This document shows positions 53,573 to 64,000 of a stretch of DNA of 64,000 nucleotides, piece by piece. Source of the stretch: Adiantum capillus-veneris (lineage: Eukaryota; Streptophyta; Polypodiopsida; Polypodiales; Pteridaceae); contig CM043952.1 in NCBI GenBank assembly GCA_014529385.2, forward strand, positions 153,886,057 through 153,950,056, given 5' to 3'. The translations under genes were made by a program, and so were the position numbers. The first letter of the stretch is position 1; the number at the start of each line of letters is the position of its first letter. The notes beneath the pieces were generated by a model. The model ran no database searches and was not told the origin of the DNA. It saw only the letters and a list, made by a program, of their open reading frames with translations.

Positions 53573-55020
53573 GAAGTACTTAAGACTTTGGTGATCTGTT
53601 CGCAGAATGAAAGATTCCCCAATAAATAGTGCTTCGATGAGTCTAAGTCATGTAGAACTGCAAGGAGTTCCTTTTCATATATGCCTAGAGCTTGCTCAAC
53701 AGGGTCGAGCCTTCGAATCTCGTAGCCTATGGCGTGCCCTTCTTGGATCAAAACAGCTCCAAGGCAATCACTACAAGCATCACATTGGACCTCAAATGGT
53801 TTTGAGAGATCCGGTAGTGTAAGCACAGGTTGAGAGATAAGCTTTTCTTTAAGATTTTTGAAATCATTGTTCTCCTTAGCAGACCATGTATACATAACGC
53901 TTTTCTTTGTTAGGTCATGTAATGGTCCCGCAATTTGTGAGAACTTTTCTATGAAGCGTCTATAGTATGCACACATACCTATAAAGCTTCTTAGTTCGTG
54001 AAGATTCCTTGGTTTAGGCCATCCTTTTATTACCTCTAACTTTGATGGATCCATTTGGATGCCATCTTGAGAGATAATGTGACCTAAATACAGAATCTCT
54101 TGCAAGAAAAATTCACTTTTCTTTCGATTAACATAAAGTTTATTCTCTCTCAAAACTTGAAATATTACCTGGAGGTGTTGCTTGTGTTCGTCTAATGAAT
54201 TAGAGTAGATGATAATATCATCAAAGAACACTCCAGTGAAGGTTCGATGAGGCCTGAATAGCTTCTCCATCAAGCGGTTGAATGTGGTTGGTGCATTGGT
54301 CAAGCCAAAAGGCATGACAATGTATTCGTAAAGACCGAATGTGGTACGAAATGCGGTCTTTACAATGTCTTGATCAACTATCCTTATTTGATGATAGCCA
54401 CTTTTTAGGTCAATCCTACTGAAGTAGGTCGATCCTTGTAGCTTATCAAATAGGTCTTCTACCCGTGGAACGGGAAACCTATTCTTGATAGTGATCCTAT
54501 TTAGTGCTCTATAGTCGACACACATACGATATGTGCCGTCCTTCTTTTGCACTAATAGCACAGGTGAGCAAAATGGAGATGAGCTAGGCCTAACCATGCC
54601 CTTCTCAACTAACTCATGCACTTGCCTCATAATCTCCTCTTGTTGAGCTTGAGAAACTCTATAAGGAGGTTTGTTAGGCGGTGAACTTCCTGGAAGAAGT
54701 TCAATTGCATGGTCATCATTACCTCGTTTAGGAGGTAGCTCACTAGCGATGTCTTCAATAAAAACATCTTGAAATCCCTTGAGAAAATTGGATAACTCTA
54801 ATTCCTTTTGGTTGCTTTTATTTTCTTTTGCTAAAGCATTAGGTTCATTTTGAGAATCTTTAACAAAAATCATGTACACGGAAATAGAGCTCTTTATTGA
54901 CTTGTTGAAAGCTGGTGTATGTACAATGGGGATAGTGTTACCCTTTTCCTTAGCATCTATATACATTTCTTTTTCCCTGAACTTAAAGGAGATTCTCCTT
55001 TCAGGAAATTTAACATCAGC
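53569..55020 (-). pseudogene. Chromovirus reverse transcriptase and RNase H
   Basis: Open frame of 465 residues (53569-54966) plus the lead from the protease. RT: SSPFCSPVLLVQKKDGTYRM, NRFPVPRVEDLFDKLQGS, FSRIDLKSGYHQIRI (first Asp), MPFGLTNAPTTFNRLMEKLF, VFFDDIIIYS (FFDD). RNase H: FEVQCDACSDCLGAVLIQEG (first Asp), YEKELLAVLHDL (Glu). The frame is lost near 53620 in a G run (KHYLLGNLSFC instead of the expected GESF.LRTDH), consistent with one lost G. RT itself looks intact. Confidence 0.92.
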
Positions 55021-55030
55021 AGCCAGGCGG

Positions 55031-56490
55031 TCAAAACCATGGTGCCCCTATGATTACATCCTGATGCTTGAGAGGAGAGATAAAGAAGTCCTCTTTGTCC
55101 ACATAGCCTTGGACATGAAGCCTCAATTTCCCGATTAAGGGAGTGACTGAAGCTTCTTGCCCCTTGAAGGCACTATCTACGGGTAGGACATCTCCCATCT
55201 CGTAGGATTGTATGCCTAGATTGGTGGCCACCTCTATAGATATAAAATTGTGAGTAGAAGTAGGGTCAAAGAGAATAAAAGCATCATGTTCTCTTACCTT
55301 TCCCCAAGCATGGCATAGAGGAGATCCTTTGTGATGAGTTTGGTGAGTCTCCTCCTCTTGGATTTCAACCAAGGAAGCTCTAGGAGGATCTTGGCGGTTG
55401 TTCTTTTGGGGACAAGCGCGGTATGCATGCCCTTGTTCGCCGCACTTGAAACACCGGTTATCCTTGCGATAACACTCAAGCTCTTCAGGAGAGAGTTTGT
55501 TCTTACCTTTGTAAACTCCCTTCTCTTTAGCTTTGTTGGAGTTGCCCTTAGGAGACTTTTGGACATTGTCCTTCCCCTTAGGCTCATTGGAACCCTTGTT
55601 TTCCGGGGGCTTATTATTTCTTTTAGCCCCCGTTTGGAAATTGATTCGAGAGGCCACCATAGTATGGTGTATTACCGCCGATATGGTACGTGGCTTTTGG
55701 GAGTTGACATACTCCGCCATTTCTTCGGTTAAGCCCGCACAAAATTGTTGCTTTTGCTCTCCGAGATCCACCAACTTTTTAAAGACAGTGGCTTTGAGTT
55801 GTAGGTCCCAAAACTTGTCTACATATTTGTGGATGGATTCATTGGGAGAGAGCTTTAAGCTTTGCCATTCGGTGAGTACTTTGTCTTTGGCATTGGTGGC
55901 CAAAAAATGCTTCATAATGGAAGCTGTTAAAGCTTTCCATGTTCGTGGAGCTTCACCGTTGGCTCGTAGGCTAGACCACCATTGTCTGGTGGAATTTTGA
56001 AAGTGCATAGCTACATGGCGTAGCTTAGAGGACTCCATGAAGCCCTCATCTCCAAACGCCGCATCCAACTGTTGGATAAAGGCCAAGACTTTGTCCGTAG
56101 CACCAAAGGTGCCATCATAGGTAAGGAAAAAGATGCTCTTCCCTCCCTCTTTGAACTTCTTCAACTTGGATGACCTCTTCCATGCGGCATAGGATTTCCT
56201 ATGGCCTCTTCTTTTTGGTGGTTCAAAGGTTGCACCATCACTTTCTTCATAAGGTGAAGAATTTGAAGGTGGAGAAGAGGGTGACCTCTTTCTCGCCTTT
56301 TTCTTGTCTTGATCTTCGTCGTCTTCACCATCACTTTCATAAGAGGAAGAGGGTGTCCTCTTTCTCGCCTTTTTATTCTCTTGCTTTTTATCATCCCTCT
56401 TTGAATTATGGCGTGGAGAAGAGTGTGATGGTCTTCTCCGCTTTGGTGGTGATGGAGAGCGTTTAGCCCACCGTCTTCGTGGAGCCATCT
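55031..56490 (-). pseudogene. Chromovirus gag core, zinc knuckle, protease
   Basis: Continuous minus-strand frame. Arg/Ser-rich start (MAPRRRWAKRSPSPPKRRRP), two near-identical Lys/Ser-rich repeats, gag core (FGDEGFMESSKLRHVAMHFQ, RQWWSSLRANGEAPRTWKAL, FLATNAKDKVLTEWQSLKL), zinc knuckle CFKCGEQGHAYRAC (CX2CX4HX4C), then protease FILFDPTSTHNFIS (Asp kept; usual Gly reads Thr) and DVIIGAPWF. One extra T in TTTT at about 55034 shifts the frame into RT. Residues read upstream of about 56490 in this frame are spurious; the true N-terminus is in another frame. Confidence 0.9.
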
Positions 56491-56876
56491 CCGCCGAGGT
56501 GGCGAGACTCACTTCTTTCTCGTTCCTTCGGTGGAGGCTCTTGAGTTCTCCTTTGGGAAGGAGATGCATCATCAAGAAGTAAATTCTTGAGCCCTTCATA
56601 TGGATTCTCTTCTTCTTCCCGAATCGGAGAGAGACCTCTTTTGGGAGTCTCACAAGGAGGCTTCCTAGGTGTTCTCTCGTCATGGTGATGAGCTTGGAGA
56701 ATCCCGTGAGCACGGAGCTGCCGTTGCACTTCACTTTGGAGAGATGGATTGCCCATGGCTTGTTGAAGCCTAGAAACAAGATAGTTAACAAGCATTGAAG
56801 CATCATTAGTAGCTTGCTCATGAGCAAAATCAAAGTTATCAACATTAATTTCACTCTCTTTACTATTGTCAGCCAT
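56463..56876 (-). pseudogene. Chromovirus gag N-terminus
   Basis: Starts MADNSKESEINVDNFDFAHE and ends in a stop at 56463. It is not in frame with the rest of gag, so a frameshift lies somewhere before about 56490. The start is supported by the related plus-strand fragment at 61530 (MADNNQESRMNIDNFEFAHE), which begins at the same Met. Includes a Pro/Arg/Glu-rich part (TPRKPPCETPKRGLSPIREE). Confidence 0.85.
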
Positions 56877-57280
56877 TCTAACAACTTTTAGGTATAAACT
56901 TTTTAGGTGTACTTTGGCACTTCAAACCCTAGTTGCTACTCCTCTTTACCCCTTTAGAAAAATCACTCAAGCTATTGTACCCGCGGCTCGAATACCATTA
57001 ATTGCAAGGAATAGAAGAGAGGGTCTTTCGACACCAAAACAGCACCGGCTCCTGTCAACCTTCTAATAGCTCAATAGTGGTTAAGCCGTAGGCAAGCCCC
57101 ATAGGACTCCACTATTAAGACCATAGCTCTCGACGGTGATGCCCCGTTAACTGCATAAAGGCAGGCGCACTGCAAGGCTGAAAAATCCCTATTCTACTTA
57201 CTCACAGGCAATTAATAATACCAACCATTTATAGCTAGCTTGAGGACCTCCCTTCTTGAGCAAGAAAAGAGAAACCTTGT
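56877..57280 (-). other. Chromovirus leader
   Basis: About 400 bp between PBS and gag; its gag-proximal part aligns with 61415-61529. No gene. Confidence 0.75.
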
Positions 57281-57293
57281 GCTCTGATACCAA
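57281..57293 (-). promoter_or_regulatory. Chromovirus PBS, initiator tRNA-Met
   Basis: TTGGTATCAGAGC on the minus strand, directly after the LTR end ...ATGTTACA. Confidence 0.9.
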
Positions 57294-58485
57294 TGTAACA
57301 TTTAATGGCCTAAAAACTTGTGTGTAGCGGAAATTAGCATGAACATAGTGGGCATTTCATTAGAATAGATTCCTAATGAGAATTACAAGAGTGCTTGGGT
57401 GGAGAGAGCAACAAAAAGCATAACACCTAGTTAGATAGCATCAACAATACTTTCAAAAGAGAGAGAAATTAAGCTATTGACAACATTTGAGGACCGGATT
57501 TGCGTGGAGCCGGTCCCCCCTCCCAAAGGCTTTGTATTATGGTTTCTCCCATCAAAAGAGAGACATTGTACAATACAATTCTTTGCCTTCAAGACTAGCT
57601 AGTACAATGAAGATGAAAGCTTCATGCACTAAGAAAAACACTTAGTAAACACAACTTTAATTATCCCCGATCTCAGACCCAAGACCTCACACACCTTCGA
57701 AGATGGTGAGAGCTAGCAGGGTATGAGAGTAGATTGAGAGGAAGAAGGAGTATCTTACGAGAAACATGTACATCTCCTCACATAATCGCTCATATTAGCA
57801 TAGCTTTAGCTTAGTAATTAGCTTGGTAGATAAGATGAGCATGCATTGAAGCTTGGCTCTTGGTTGGATTTGCATCCACAAGCCAAGAGTGTGTCGATGT
57901 AGGCTTCTATCTCACAAGCTTGGAGTAGGTGATGAGCTCTCCATTAAAGCTTGGGAAGAGATAGTTTTCTCTTTCTTCACACATGAGATTGTGTGAGTGT
58001 GTGTGTGTGATAATGCCTTGCAAAAAATCAGCCCCCTTTCTCTCTTGGGCGAGCCCTCTTGCTATTTGCTCTTGCAGGCTCCCCATTGGACCTCCCTAAG
58101 TGAAGCCAATGGCTATTAAGCAGCATAGGTGATAGCCTTCTGACATGTGTCCCCCTTTCCCCTTTTGTGAGAGCTTTAGGTAATGTAATAATTAAACTAA
58201 ACTCTCATTGGACCCCTTTGCCTCCTGGCCAATAGGAATCAGGCAAGCCATTGGGCTCGTGAATGCTCATTGGACCCCTTGGGAGACTGTCCAATAGTCT
58301 TCTAGAGGACTTAATTCTCATTGGTTCTTTTATTAAGTGTTTTTAAATTAATTAAAATAGATTTACTCTAGCCTAATTCTCATTGGTCCACCTTCAAGGC
58401 CATCCAATAAGAATTGGGTACACCTTGTGGGCATCTGGCCTAGGGAGCTGACATGTGTCCCTCATTCCCTTTGTGTAAAGGGGGC

Positions 58486-58521
<36 letters not shown>

Positions 58522-58899
58522 CTTTCTCTCTCATCCCCTACATGCTAGGCTCGCCCCCTCCTATGTAGGGATATGCAAATACTTTTTTTGGTCACACACA
58601 AAGCATCCGATTCCCTTAAGGTTGACCTTTGGACACAACCTTTGAATTTTGGAACCTTAGCATTTTGGAAGTCTTAATGGGCTGAACCTTAGGGTCTTTT
58701 AGCCCATTGTTGCACATGGCTCTTTTGCAGATGGCCCACCCTTTGGATCCCTATTTTCCCTCCTTTGGATCCCTATTGTGGCCGGTCTGGTAGCTTTACC
58801 AATATTCTAGCTTTTTCTCCCCTTGCACTTTTCCATATTAAATGATTAGTTTAACATGAGAAAATCATTTAGGAGAATTAGATATTGATTATTATGACA
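57294..58899 (-). repeat. Chromovirus 5' LTR (1606 bp)
   Basis: TGTCATAATA ... ATGTTACA on the minus strand. The GT tract 58487-58520 is longer than in the 3' LTR. Confidence 0.92.
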
Positions 58900-60081
58900 T
58901 GATTCTTAAGGCGTGATTCTTTCATGCATAAAAAGAGTTTGACGAGCAACTAATCATGATATAAAAATCCAATTTCGACAACATCGAACCATGCAAAGTT
59001 TATGCATCACATCTGCACTTCCCCTCCCTAGCACATAGAGCTAGTTTTGACCTAAGAAGGTGGAAAGCAATCACAACCATGCATATGAGGCATCCATATC
59101 AGTCCATGAGTTTCCATACATCATATGATAACATTCCATCACCATAGACATGATGCAAAACAGTTCCGATCTCTTTAGGTCAACCACAAACCATAACTTC
59201 ACACATATGCAAAAAACAAATTTTTTGGCATTTTTGGGAGCATGCAAAACATGCAATTGAAAGTATTTGACCTCAAACCAATGCATCAAGCTCAGCTCCA
59301 TAATATAGACTATCACTCTATTACATCATTTCGTCCATATGGTACTCATACAACGACGAACGGTAACCCCAAAAGAAAGCTACTTTAATCATATCTGTCT
59401 ATGCGGTTGGGGATGTTTAACCATATACTGTCACATAAGTTTATGGCCATCTAGTAGTTGAAATAAACTCACCAAAACAAACCATAAAACATATAAAAAC
59501 AGCTTGGTCAACTCACGACATCATATGATACCCCCCCTTGGTAGCACCCCTACGCGTGTAGGTAAAACCAATTATAGAGCGATTAATAACTTGCATTCCC
59601 GAGGTGATAACAAAGGCCTAAATTCATTTATCATCAAGATTTTCTATTGGTTAAGTGGGTTTTCCCTTCCGATGAATCTATATAGTGGTTCTCCAAGGAG
59701 CCTGGAGTCGAAAAATTTGTTTGTGCAGTAAGCAGCAAGCTTTTTTTTTACCATATCGCTTAGCTCATGCGTGTTTTTCACATGACATCAAAGAGAGAAA
59801 ATGTTTTAAATGATGTGTTTTATCTGTAGTTTAAAGGTTTTGGGTTGATTCATAGCGGTTTGTGATTTATGGCCAAAACAATGTTCCTATCGCCTCTATG
59901 ACATGAAACAAAAAGCGCTTTTTATGCACGCACGTGACCATAAACGCATTATGTGCATAAATCATCGTGTTAAACATGATGAAATATTCATGGGGCAACT
60001 TCGTACGTACTCAGTTGATCCATACATACACTCGTGTGCGAGAAAACAATCACCGAGAGGGTGACTACCCAGAAAAACGAC

Positions 60082-60084
<3 letters not shown>
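58900..60084. other. Unassigned DNA
   Basis: No protein or repeat recognised on either strand over about 1.2 kb. Together with 60.2-60.9 kb this is the stretch of the window least like a transposon. Confidence 0.35.

Positions 60085-60172
<88 letters not shown>
60085..60172. repeat. (GA)n microsatellite, ~88 bp
   Basis: Pure GA run ending directly in ATGATGGCT. Confidence 0.95.
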
Positions 60173-60176
<4 letters not shown>

Positions 60177-60264
60177 GGCTGTGGAGTTTAGAGCTTCTCA
60201 CCGTGCTTTAGAATCGATTAGGGGCTGTCGAAAGGCTTCTTGCTTTGCCGCAAGAGAGCGGTGA
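60173..60264 (+). CDS. Short ORF after GA tract
   Basis: Thirty or so residues starting MMAVEFRASHRALESIRGC and ending RER before TGA. No homology recognised. GA-rich leaders before a start codon are common in plant 5' UTRs, so this could be a small uORF or first exon, but it may equally be chance. A second GA run lies at about 60365-60392. Confidence 0.2.
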
Positions 60265-60361
60265 TGAGAGCTACGTAGAGGTATCCGCCACGAAAGCTTT
60301 CGTAGAGCGCGTACACCTTGAAATGAGAGAGAAGATAATAAGCAAGTAGAGAGAAAGTGTC

Positions 60362-60395
<34 letters not shown>

Positions 60396-60890
60396 CTTAT
60401 GGAGATGGTGATGAAGAGCTTGCACCACTCCGTATAATAGATACGTATAGCTTTGCGGTAGTAGACGCAACAGACGGCACTGAAAACTGAGCACTAACCG
60501 GCAAGTTATAGAAGTGCAGCAGGCTGGAGTGTGCCCCAAGCCAGAAGGTAGCGCTTGTTTTCAGCGTGGAATAGCCCCTTGCTTTTGGAAAAAAGCTCCA
60601 GTCTTTTCTAAAAACATGGCACATCTTTTGGTGGTCAACTCTCCCACTTACCATTTAATTTTTACAGCAAAATTGTCCATCTGAGCAGTATCTGGCCAAC
60701 TAATGGAAACCATTGATATCCTGACATAATTATGACTTTCCCGTATTGCCCCGGCATATTTACGGTACCGCTTTTCATAAAAATAATTTTCGTAAAAATC
60801 TCGTTTGGTCTCGTTTTTCCTCCGAGTGATCATTTTTAAATCCGACGGAGACTAAATTAATATTCTTACATTTAGGTCATCATAAAAAGC
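60265..60890. other. Unassigned DNA
   Basis: No supported gene. The minus-strand reading 60198-60539 is driven by the GA tracts. Confidence 0.3.
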
Positions 60891-61260
60891 ACATTGCTTT
60901 TCAAAAACGTTGAAAAGCACAAAAAGCTAAAAATAGCGTAAAAAGAAAAATTTTCTAAAACTGAACCACGGGTTCCCCTCGTCCATTGGAATAAGAAAGC
61001 GGACTCACTTTTCACTAAAAAGCACTAAAAATCTGAAAAGCTACAAATAGCGTGAAAAGTACTAAAAAAGCAGATATTTACAAAATTGAACCATAGCTTC
61101 CCTGGAACATGTAGATTACGGATCCGACCTTGCTTTTTGCACCCAAAAGCATAAAAAGCATGAAAAAGCTAAAAATAGCATATTTTTCCAGAACTAAACC
61201 AACCGTCCATCTAACCTATTGGAACATGGAAACAACCTTGCTTTTTACTTTAGAACCTTC
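60891..61260. repeat. Degenerate tandem repeat, ~115-120-bp unit
   Basis: Three units and a partial fourth, each running CTTGCTTTT..., AAAAGC(A)CTAAAAA, AAGCTAAAAATAGCGT, then an A-rich part, AACTGAACCA and TTGGAACAT or similar. Confidence 0.6.
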
Positions 61261-61414
61261 CAACACTATCAATCAAGCATCTTAAGTCAAAATTTGGCAA
61301 AATAGATATTGAAAGCTATTTTTCTTATTTTCAGAAGAGACCCAAAAATTGGGGATCTTACACCTCGGCAATTTTGCAATATTAGACCCACTCCACTACT
61401 CTCTATAATTAACC

Positions 61415-61656
61415 ACTGCGAGCCGTGGGTATAGATACTTAAGTGCCAATTTTAAATGCTAAGAGGAGTGGCAACTAAGGTTTTGAATTGCCAAAGCATA
61501 CACTAAGTAAGTACACAAATTTTGTTAACATGGCTGACAATAACCAAGAGAGTAGAATGAACATTGATAACTTTGAATTTGCACATGAAGGTGCTAATGA
61601 TGATGCCCCCATGTTTGTCAATTATCTTGTTACTAGGCTGCAGCAAGCTATGGGCA
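61415..61656 (+). pseudogene. Chromovirus leader and gag N-terminus scrap
   Basis: CGAGCCGTGGGTA... to GTTAACATGG aligns with the leader at 56877-57000. Gag starts at 61530 (MADNNQESRMNIDNF) and is about 80% alike to 56876 downward, until RLQQAMG near 61655, where it stops and A-family LTR begins. So a related chromovirus copy has been cut by the LTR. The reading then ends at 61676. Confidence 0.85.
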
Positions 61657-62494
61657 CTTCAAAAGAAGCGGTGTAATTCTGCTAATGAGGATTCTCAAAT
61701 TGTAATATTATCTATTATCCCCTCTTAGTCTCTCTGCGCCTACACACCATGTAAGTGGCCGAATGGCCGTGGGAAAGATTCCCAAGCTCTTAAGTCAAAA
61801 CCCTTAGTTTTGTAAAAAACACTATCATATCTTTGGAAGTAATTGGATGTCGAATGAGAGCTGCCTTGCTGCTATAAACTGTAATAAATATTTCTCCTTC
61901 TTTGGTAATCAGAATTTGATTTCGAATAGCACATTGTGTTCCTGTCTCTTGCTCTTCAATCTAAGTGTAATCATTCTCAATTCTGTTGTGGTTCACAACA
62001 TCTTGTTTGTGAGCTAAATACATTGATTTGAGGTCTTAAATGGTTGTTTTTTGATGTTTTGACCTTGGAAAAGTGTTTCTATGCTTGAGGGGAACCTTTC
62101 CATGTAGTTCTGTGTCAGTTTGCTATACATGTTTTGGAATGGATTGTGATTTATGTACCTTCCTAGATGACTGCAGAACTTGGTAGGAATATTCCCTTAG
62201 GTGTTGTAATACCTCTCCTTAAGTTTCATTGCGCTGCGAATTCATTTGGATGTCGAAAAGGCGTGATGACCTAGAGCGGTGAGATTGGACATAGAGTGAT
62301 TTTCTAACTAGGAAGTGGTTGATTTGCTTTTGTAGAAGTATGAACAGTAATTTAGGTTCACTTTGGTGAAATTGACGATCTCATTAAGTCTTTGTGCCCC
62401 ATCCCGAGTCACTTCCTTGCATATTGACATTATGTTAGTAACAAAAAGCTATGCTATGCTTCAGACGTCCATCTCGTGAGACGACCCACTAACA
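61657..62494 (+). repeat. A-family LTR, 5' truncated
   Basis: From TTCAAAAGAAGCG to CCCACTAACA. It aligns with 29890-29071 in reverse and lacks the minisatellite part. It ends directly before the PBS. Confidence 0.82.
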
Positions 62495-62495
62495 T

Positions 62496-62513
62496 TGGCA
62501 CCATTGCCGGGGA
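62496..62513 (+). promoter_or_regulatory. PBS, tRNA-Asp type
   Basis: TGGCACCATTGCCGGGGA, close to the Athila-type PBS. Confidence 0.8.
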
Positions 62514-63035
62514 AGTCGATCCTTAGGTGGTGAGTGACTTAGATTTACAAAAAACTCTTTCTAAAGATTTTGGCACCCATTTTGTTTACACTTAGACAGT
62601 AAAGCAGTTAGACGTAGGTTTAGTGCTTAGTAGAGACTGGAGTCCAGGACCTGATAGTGCTACTCCTTATGAGCAAAGAAAGCTGTGAGTGAAGTACAAA
62701 AGAGTATTTTGTTCTTTGATTTTCCCATGCTTGGAAAGGAATGTTTCTCCATACACTTTGTGGTCGTTTTGGTATTGTTAAATTCATTTATATTTGTGCA
62801 TTTACTTAAATTTATAGGAGTAGGTTAAGTAACAAATTCCACCATCAATTGGGGCCAAAAAAATTAGGGTATAAATTGTCTAAAACCTTATTTTGGTGCC
62901 GAAGACCATAACTGTGAAAATTTGTAAAATTGATGGTAAGAGCTTCAAAGCTGAACTAAACTCAACAAAACTTGGTAAAGATAAACAAGCTTGCAAGAGA
63001 CAAACTATGCATATTTCTTCCAGTTTGCCTGCCAA

Positions 63036-63055
63036 ACATGGATTTTACTTTTCAT
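63036..63055. repeat. Palindrome relic, left half only
   Basis: ACATGGATTTTAC... ; position equivalent to 15236. Confidence 0.6.
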
Positions 63056-63308
63056 GCCAAGTAAGTAGAAAATGGACTCCTTGCTTAGAACTAACTCTCA
63101 GACATTAGAATCTTGAGTTTGGTTAGAAATAGGGTGCTAAAAGAACATTCAAATTAAGAAACTAGGTTAAGCAGAGCAAAGCTGTGAAAATTGAGAAAAT
63201 TTGGGGAAACTAAACTTTTATTTGTCCAAATTCAAAAAGGGGTGAGAATTGGGTTCAACTAAAAGCAAGGAACTAGTAGGACAAAAATTCATGACGAGAT
63301 GCTGCCAA

Positions 63309-63328
63309 ACATGGATCGTGATCCATGT
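63309..63328. repeat. Palindrome copy, core ATCGTGAT
   Basis: Equivalent to 15517 and carrying the same CG-to-TG change. Confidence 0.93.
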
Positions 63329-63581
63329 ACCTGGCTGACAATTGTAAAGGAAAATTGATCAGTGCACTCATGAGAACTAAGGGAACAATTTTTCTCAAAG
63401 GGTCTACGACAAAAAAGTGTAAAAACCTGATGAAAATACCAAAAAAGGAGTTGTTTGTAGAAAACCACAAAGTAGAGACAAAATCTTGCTATTGGCTTGC
63501 AAAAAGTGGGTCAAATCCAAAAAGATTTTGGGAAGAGCTTCACCACACCCTCCATCACAACCTCATCAAAGATCATGCCAA

Positions 63582-63601
63582 ACATGGATCGCGATCCATG
63601 T
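63582..63601. repeat. Perfect 20-bp palindrome
   Basis: Equivalent to 15800; identical 20-mer. Confidence 0.93.
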
Positions 63602-63868
63602 ACCTTTTGGAAATTTTGACCTGATATTTGACAGGTAAAAAAGTGATAAGATTTGAAGTACTTTTTCCTAAACCACTATTATCAAAAAAGGTCAAAAGCT
63701 GGGCCAAAAGGGCATAAAACAGATCCAGGGGAAACCAGTAGAATAGACCAATGAATTGACTTTAGGTTGACCTAAAAAAGTGTCCAAATACTACAAAAAC
63801 CCTAAGTTGACATCAAGGAGCCAAAGAAAAGCTATGTGATAAGTTTCAGTTCAATCTACCAACTAGGT

Positions 63869-63888
63869 ACATGGATCACGATCTATGT
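63869..63888. repeat. Palindrome copy ACATGGATCACGATCTATGT
   Basis: Equivalent to 16085; two differences from consensus. Confidence 0.9.
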
Positions 63889-64000
63889 TCCTCTGACACA
63901 AATTGATACAAAACTTGCACCATAGCTAGGGAACATCCCCGGGACTCTAGTGATCATTTCAAAACTGAATTAGGATATCCAAATTCAAGCCAAAAGTCAA

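Larger units (their letters stand above)
50107..58899 (-). mobile_element. Chromovirus (Ty3/gypsy with chromodomain)
   Basis: 5' LTR at 57294-58899, PBS 57281-57293, gag-protease, RT-RNase H, integrase with chromodomain, purine tract 51592-51605, 3' LTR 51591 down to 50107. The LTRs are almost identical by eye (a few per cent difference), so it is fairly young. The last ~113 bp of the 3' LTR are missing at the 50106 edge. Coding is broken only by a handful of single-base shifts and one stop. Confidence 0.92.
62514..64000 (+). other. Leader of second A-family copy
   Basis: Aligns with 10434-10881 plus 15173-16140, showing what the site looked like without the copia insertion. Palindromes at 63036 (half), 63309, 63582 and 63869 (steps 273, 273 and 287); the first is 540 bp from the PBS. 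Runs off the window. Confidence 0.8.

Noticed and set aside
55331-56000. Plus-strand ORFs opposite chromovirus gag
   Set aside because: Antisense shadows of a clear gag-protease frame.
55031-56884. 617-residue gag starting MLEWLTIVKRVK
   Set aside because: The first ~130 residues are the wrong frame of the true gag N-terminus (MADNSKESE...); only the part after about 56490 is real.
1-64000. tRNA, rRNA or organelle-derived genes
   Set aside because: No cloverleaf-type or rRNA-like sequence noticed on either strand; the tRNA-like hits are PBSs only.

Overview
This window looks like an intergenic, transposon-saturated stretch of a large land-plant genome. I see no convincing host gene, no tRNA or rRNA gene and nothing prokaryotic. 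The content is nested Ty1/copia and Ty3/gypsy LTR retrotransposons in every state of decay. Primer-binding sites complementary to initiator tRNA-Met and tRNA-Asp, a chromodomain Ty3 element and a Tat-type element with a second RNase H all point to a plant. A large-genome fern or gymnosperm is my guess, not something the sequence proves.

Layout. 1-1.37 kb: copia gag-protease remnant (minus). 1.5-3.2 kb: coiled-coil ORF remnant and a leader carrying palindromes (minus). 4.56-9.35 kb: gag C-terminus and pol of Ty3 element 'A' (minus). 9.35-10.39 kb: half of a Tat-type LTR (minus). 10.39-18.99 kb: end of the A LTR, tRNA-Asp PBS, leader and gag N-terminus of A (plus), with a young internally deleted copia element nested at 10882-15167 (minus). 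18.99-29.07 kb: a Tat-type Ty3 element (plus) with a 2.68-kb 5' LTR and a cut 3' LTR. 29.07-30.21 kb: an A-family LTR (minus). 30.25-36.1 kb: Ty3 element 'B' (minus), whose reverse transcriptase contains a small inversion. 36.15-38.7 kb: LTR-like and unassigned DNA. 38.7-39.85 kb: A-family LTR pieces. 39.95-43.6 kb: two degenerate copia elements in opposite orientations. 43.74-44.19 kb: a MITE-like inverted-repeat element. 44.98-48.9 kb: a pol-less element with a broken coiled-coil ORF and a palindromic leader (minus). 50.1-58.9 kb: a fairly young chromovirus flanked by LTRs (minus). 58.9-61.4 kb: largely unassigned, with a long GA tract and a degenerate tandem repeat. 61.4-64 kb: chromovirus gag scrap, then the LTR, PBS and leader of a second A-family copy (plus).

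Two observations stand out. First, the leaders of A-family elements carry a 20-bp self-complementary motif, ACATGGATCGCGATCCATGT, repeated with a mostly 273-287 bp spacing. An unrelated leader at 48 kb carries another palindrome with the same ATCGCGAT core at exactly 282-bp steps. I know of no described function for this; RNA dimerisation or packaging is one testable idea. Second, 10393-29070 is best explained as an ~18.7-kb inversion. Turning it round restores one nearly complete Tat LTR, a 4-bp target-site duplication, an unbroken gag reading frame and the LTR-PBS junction of element A.
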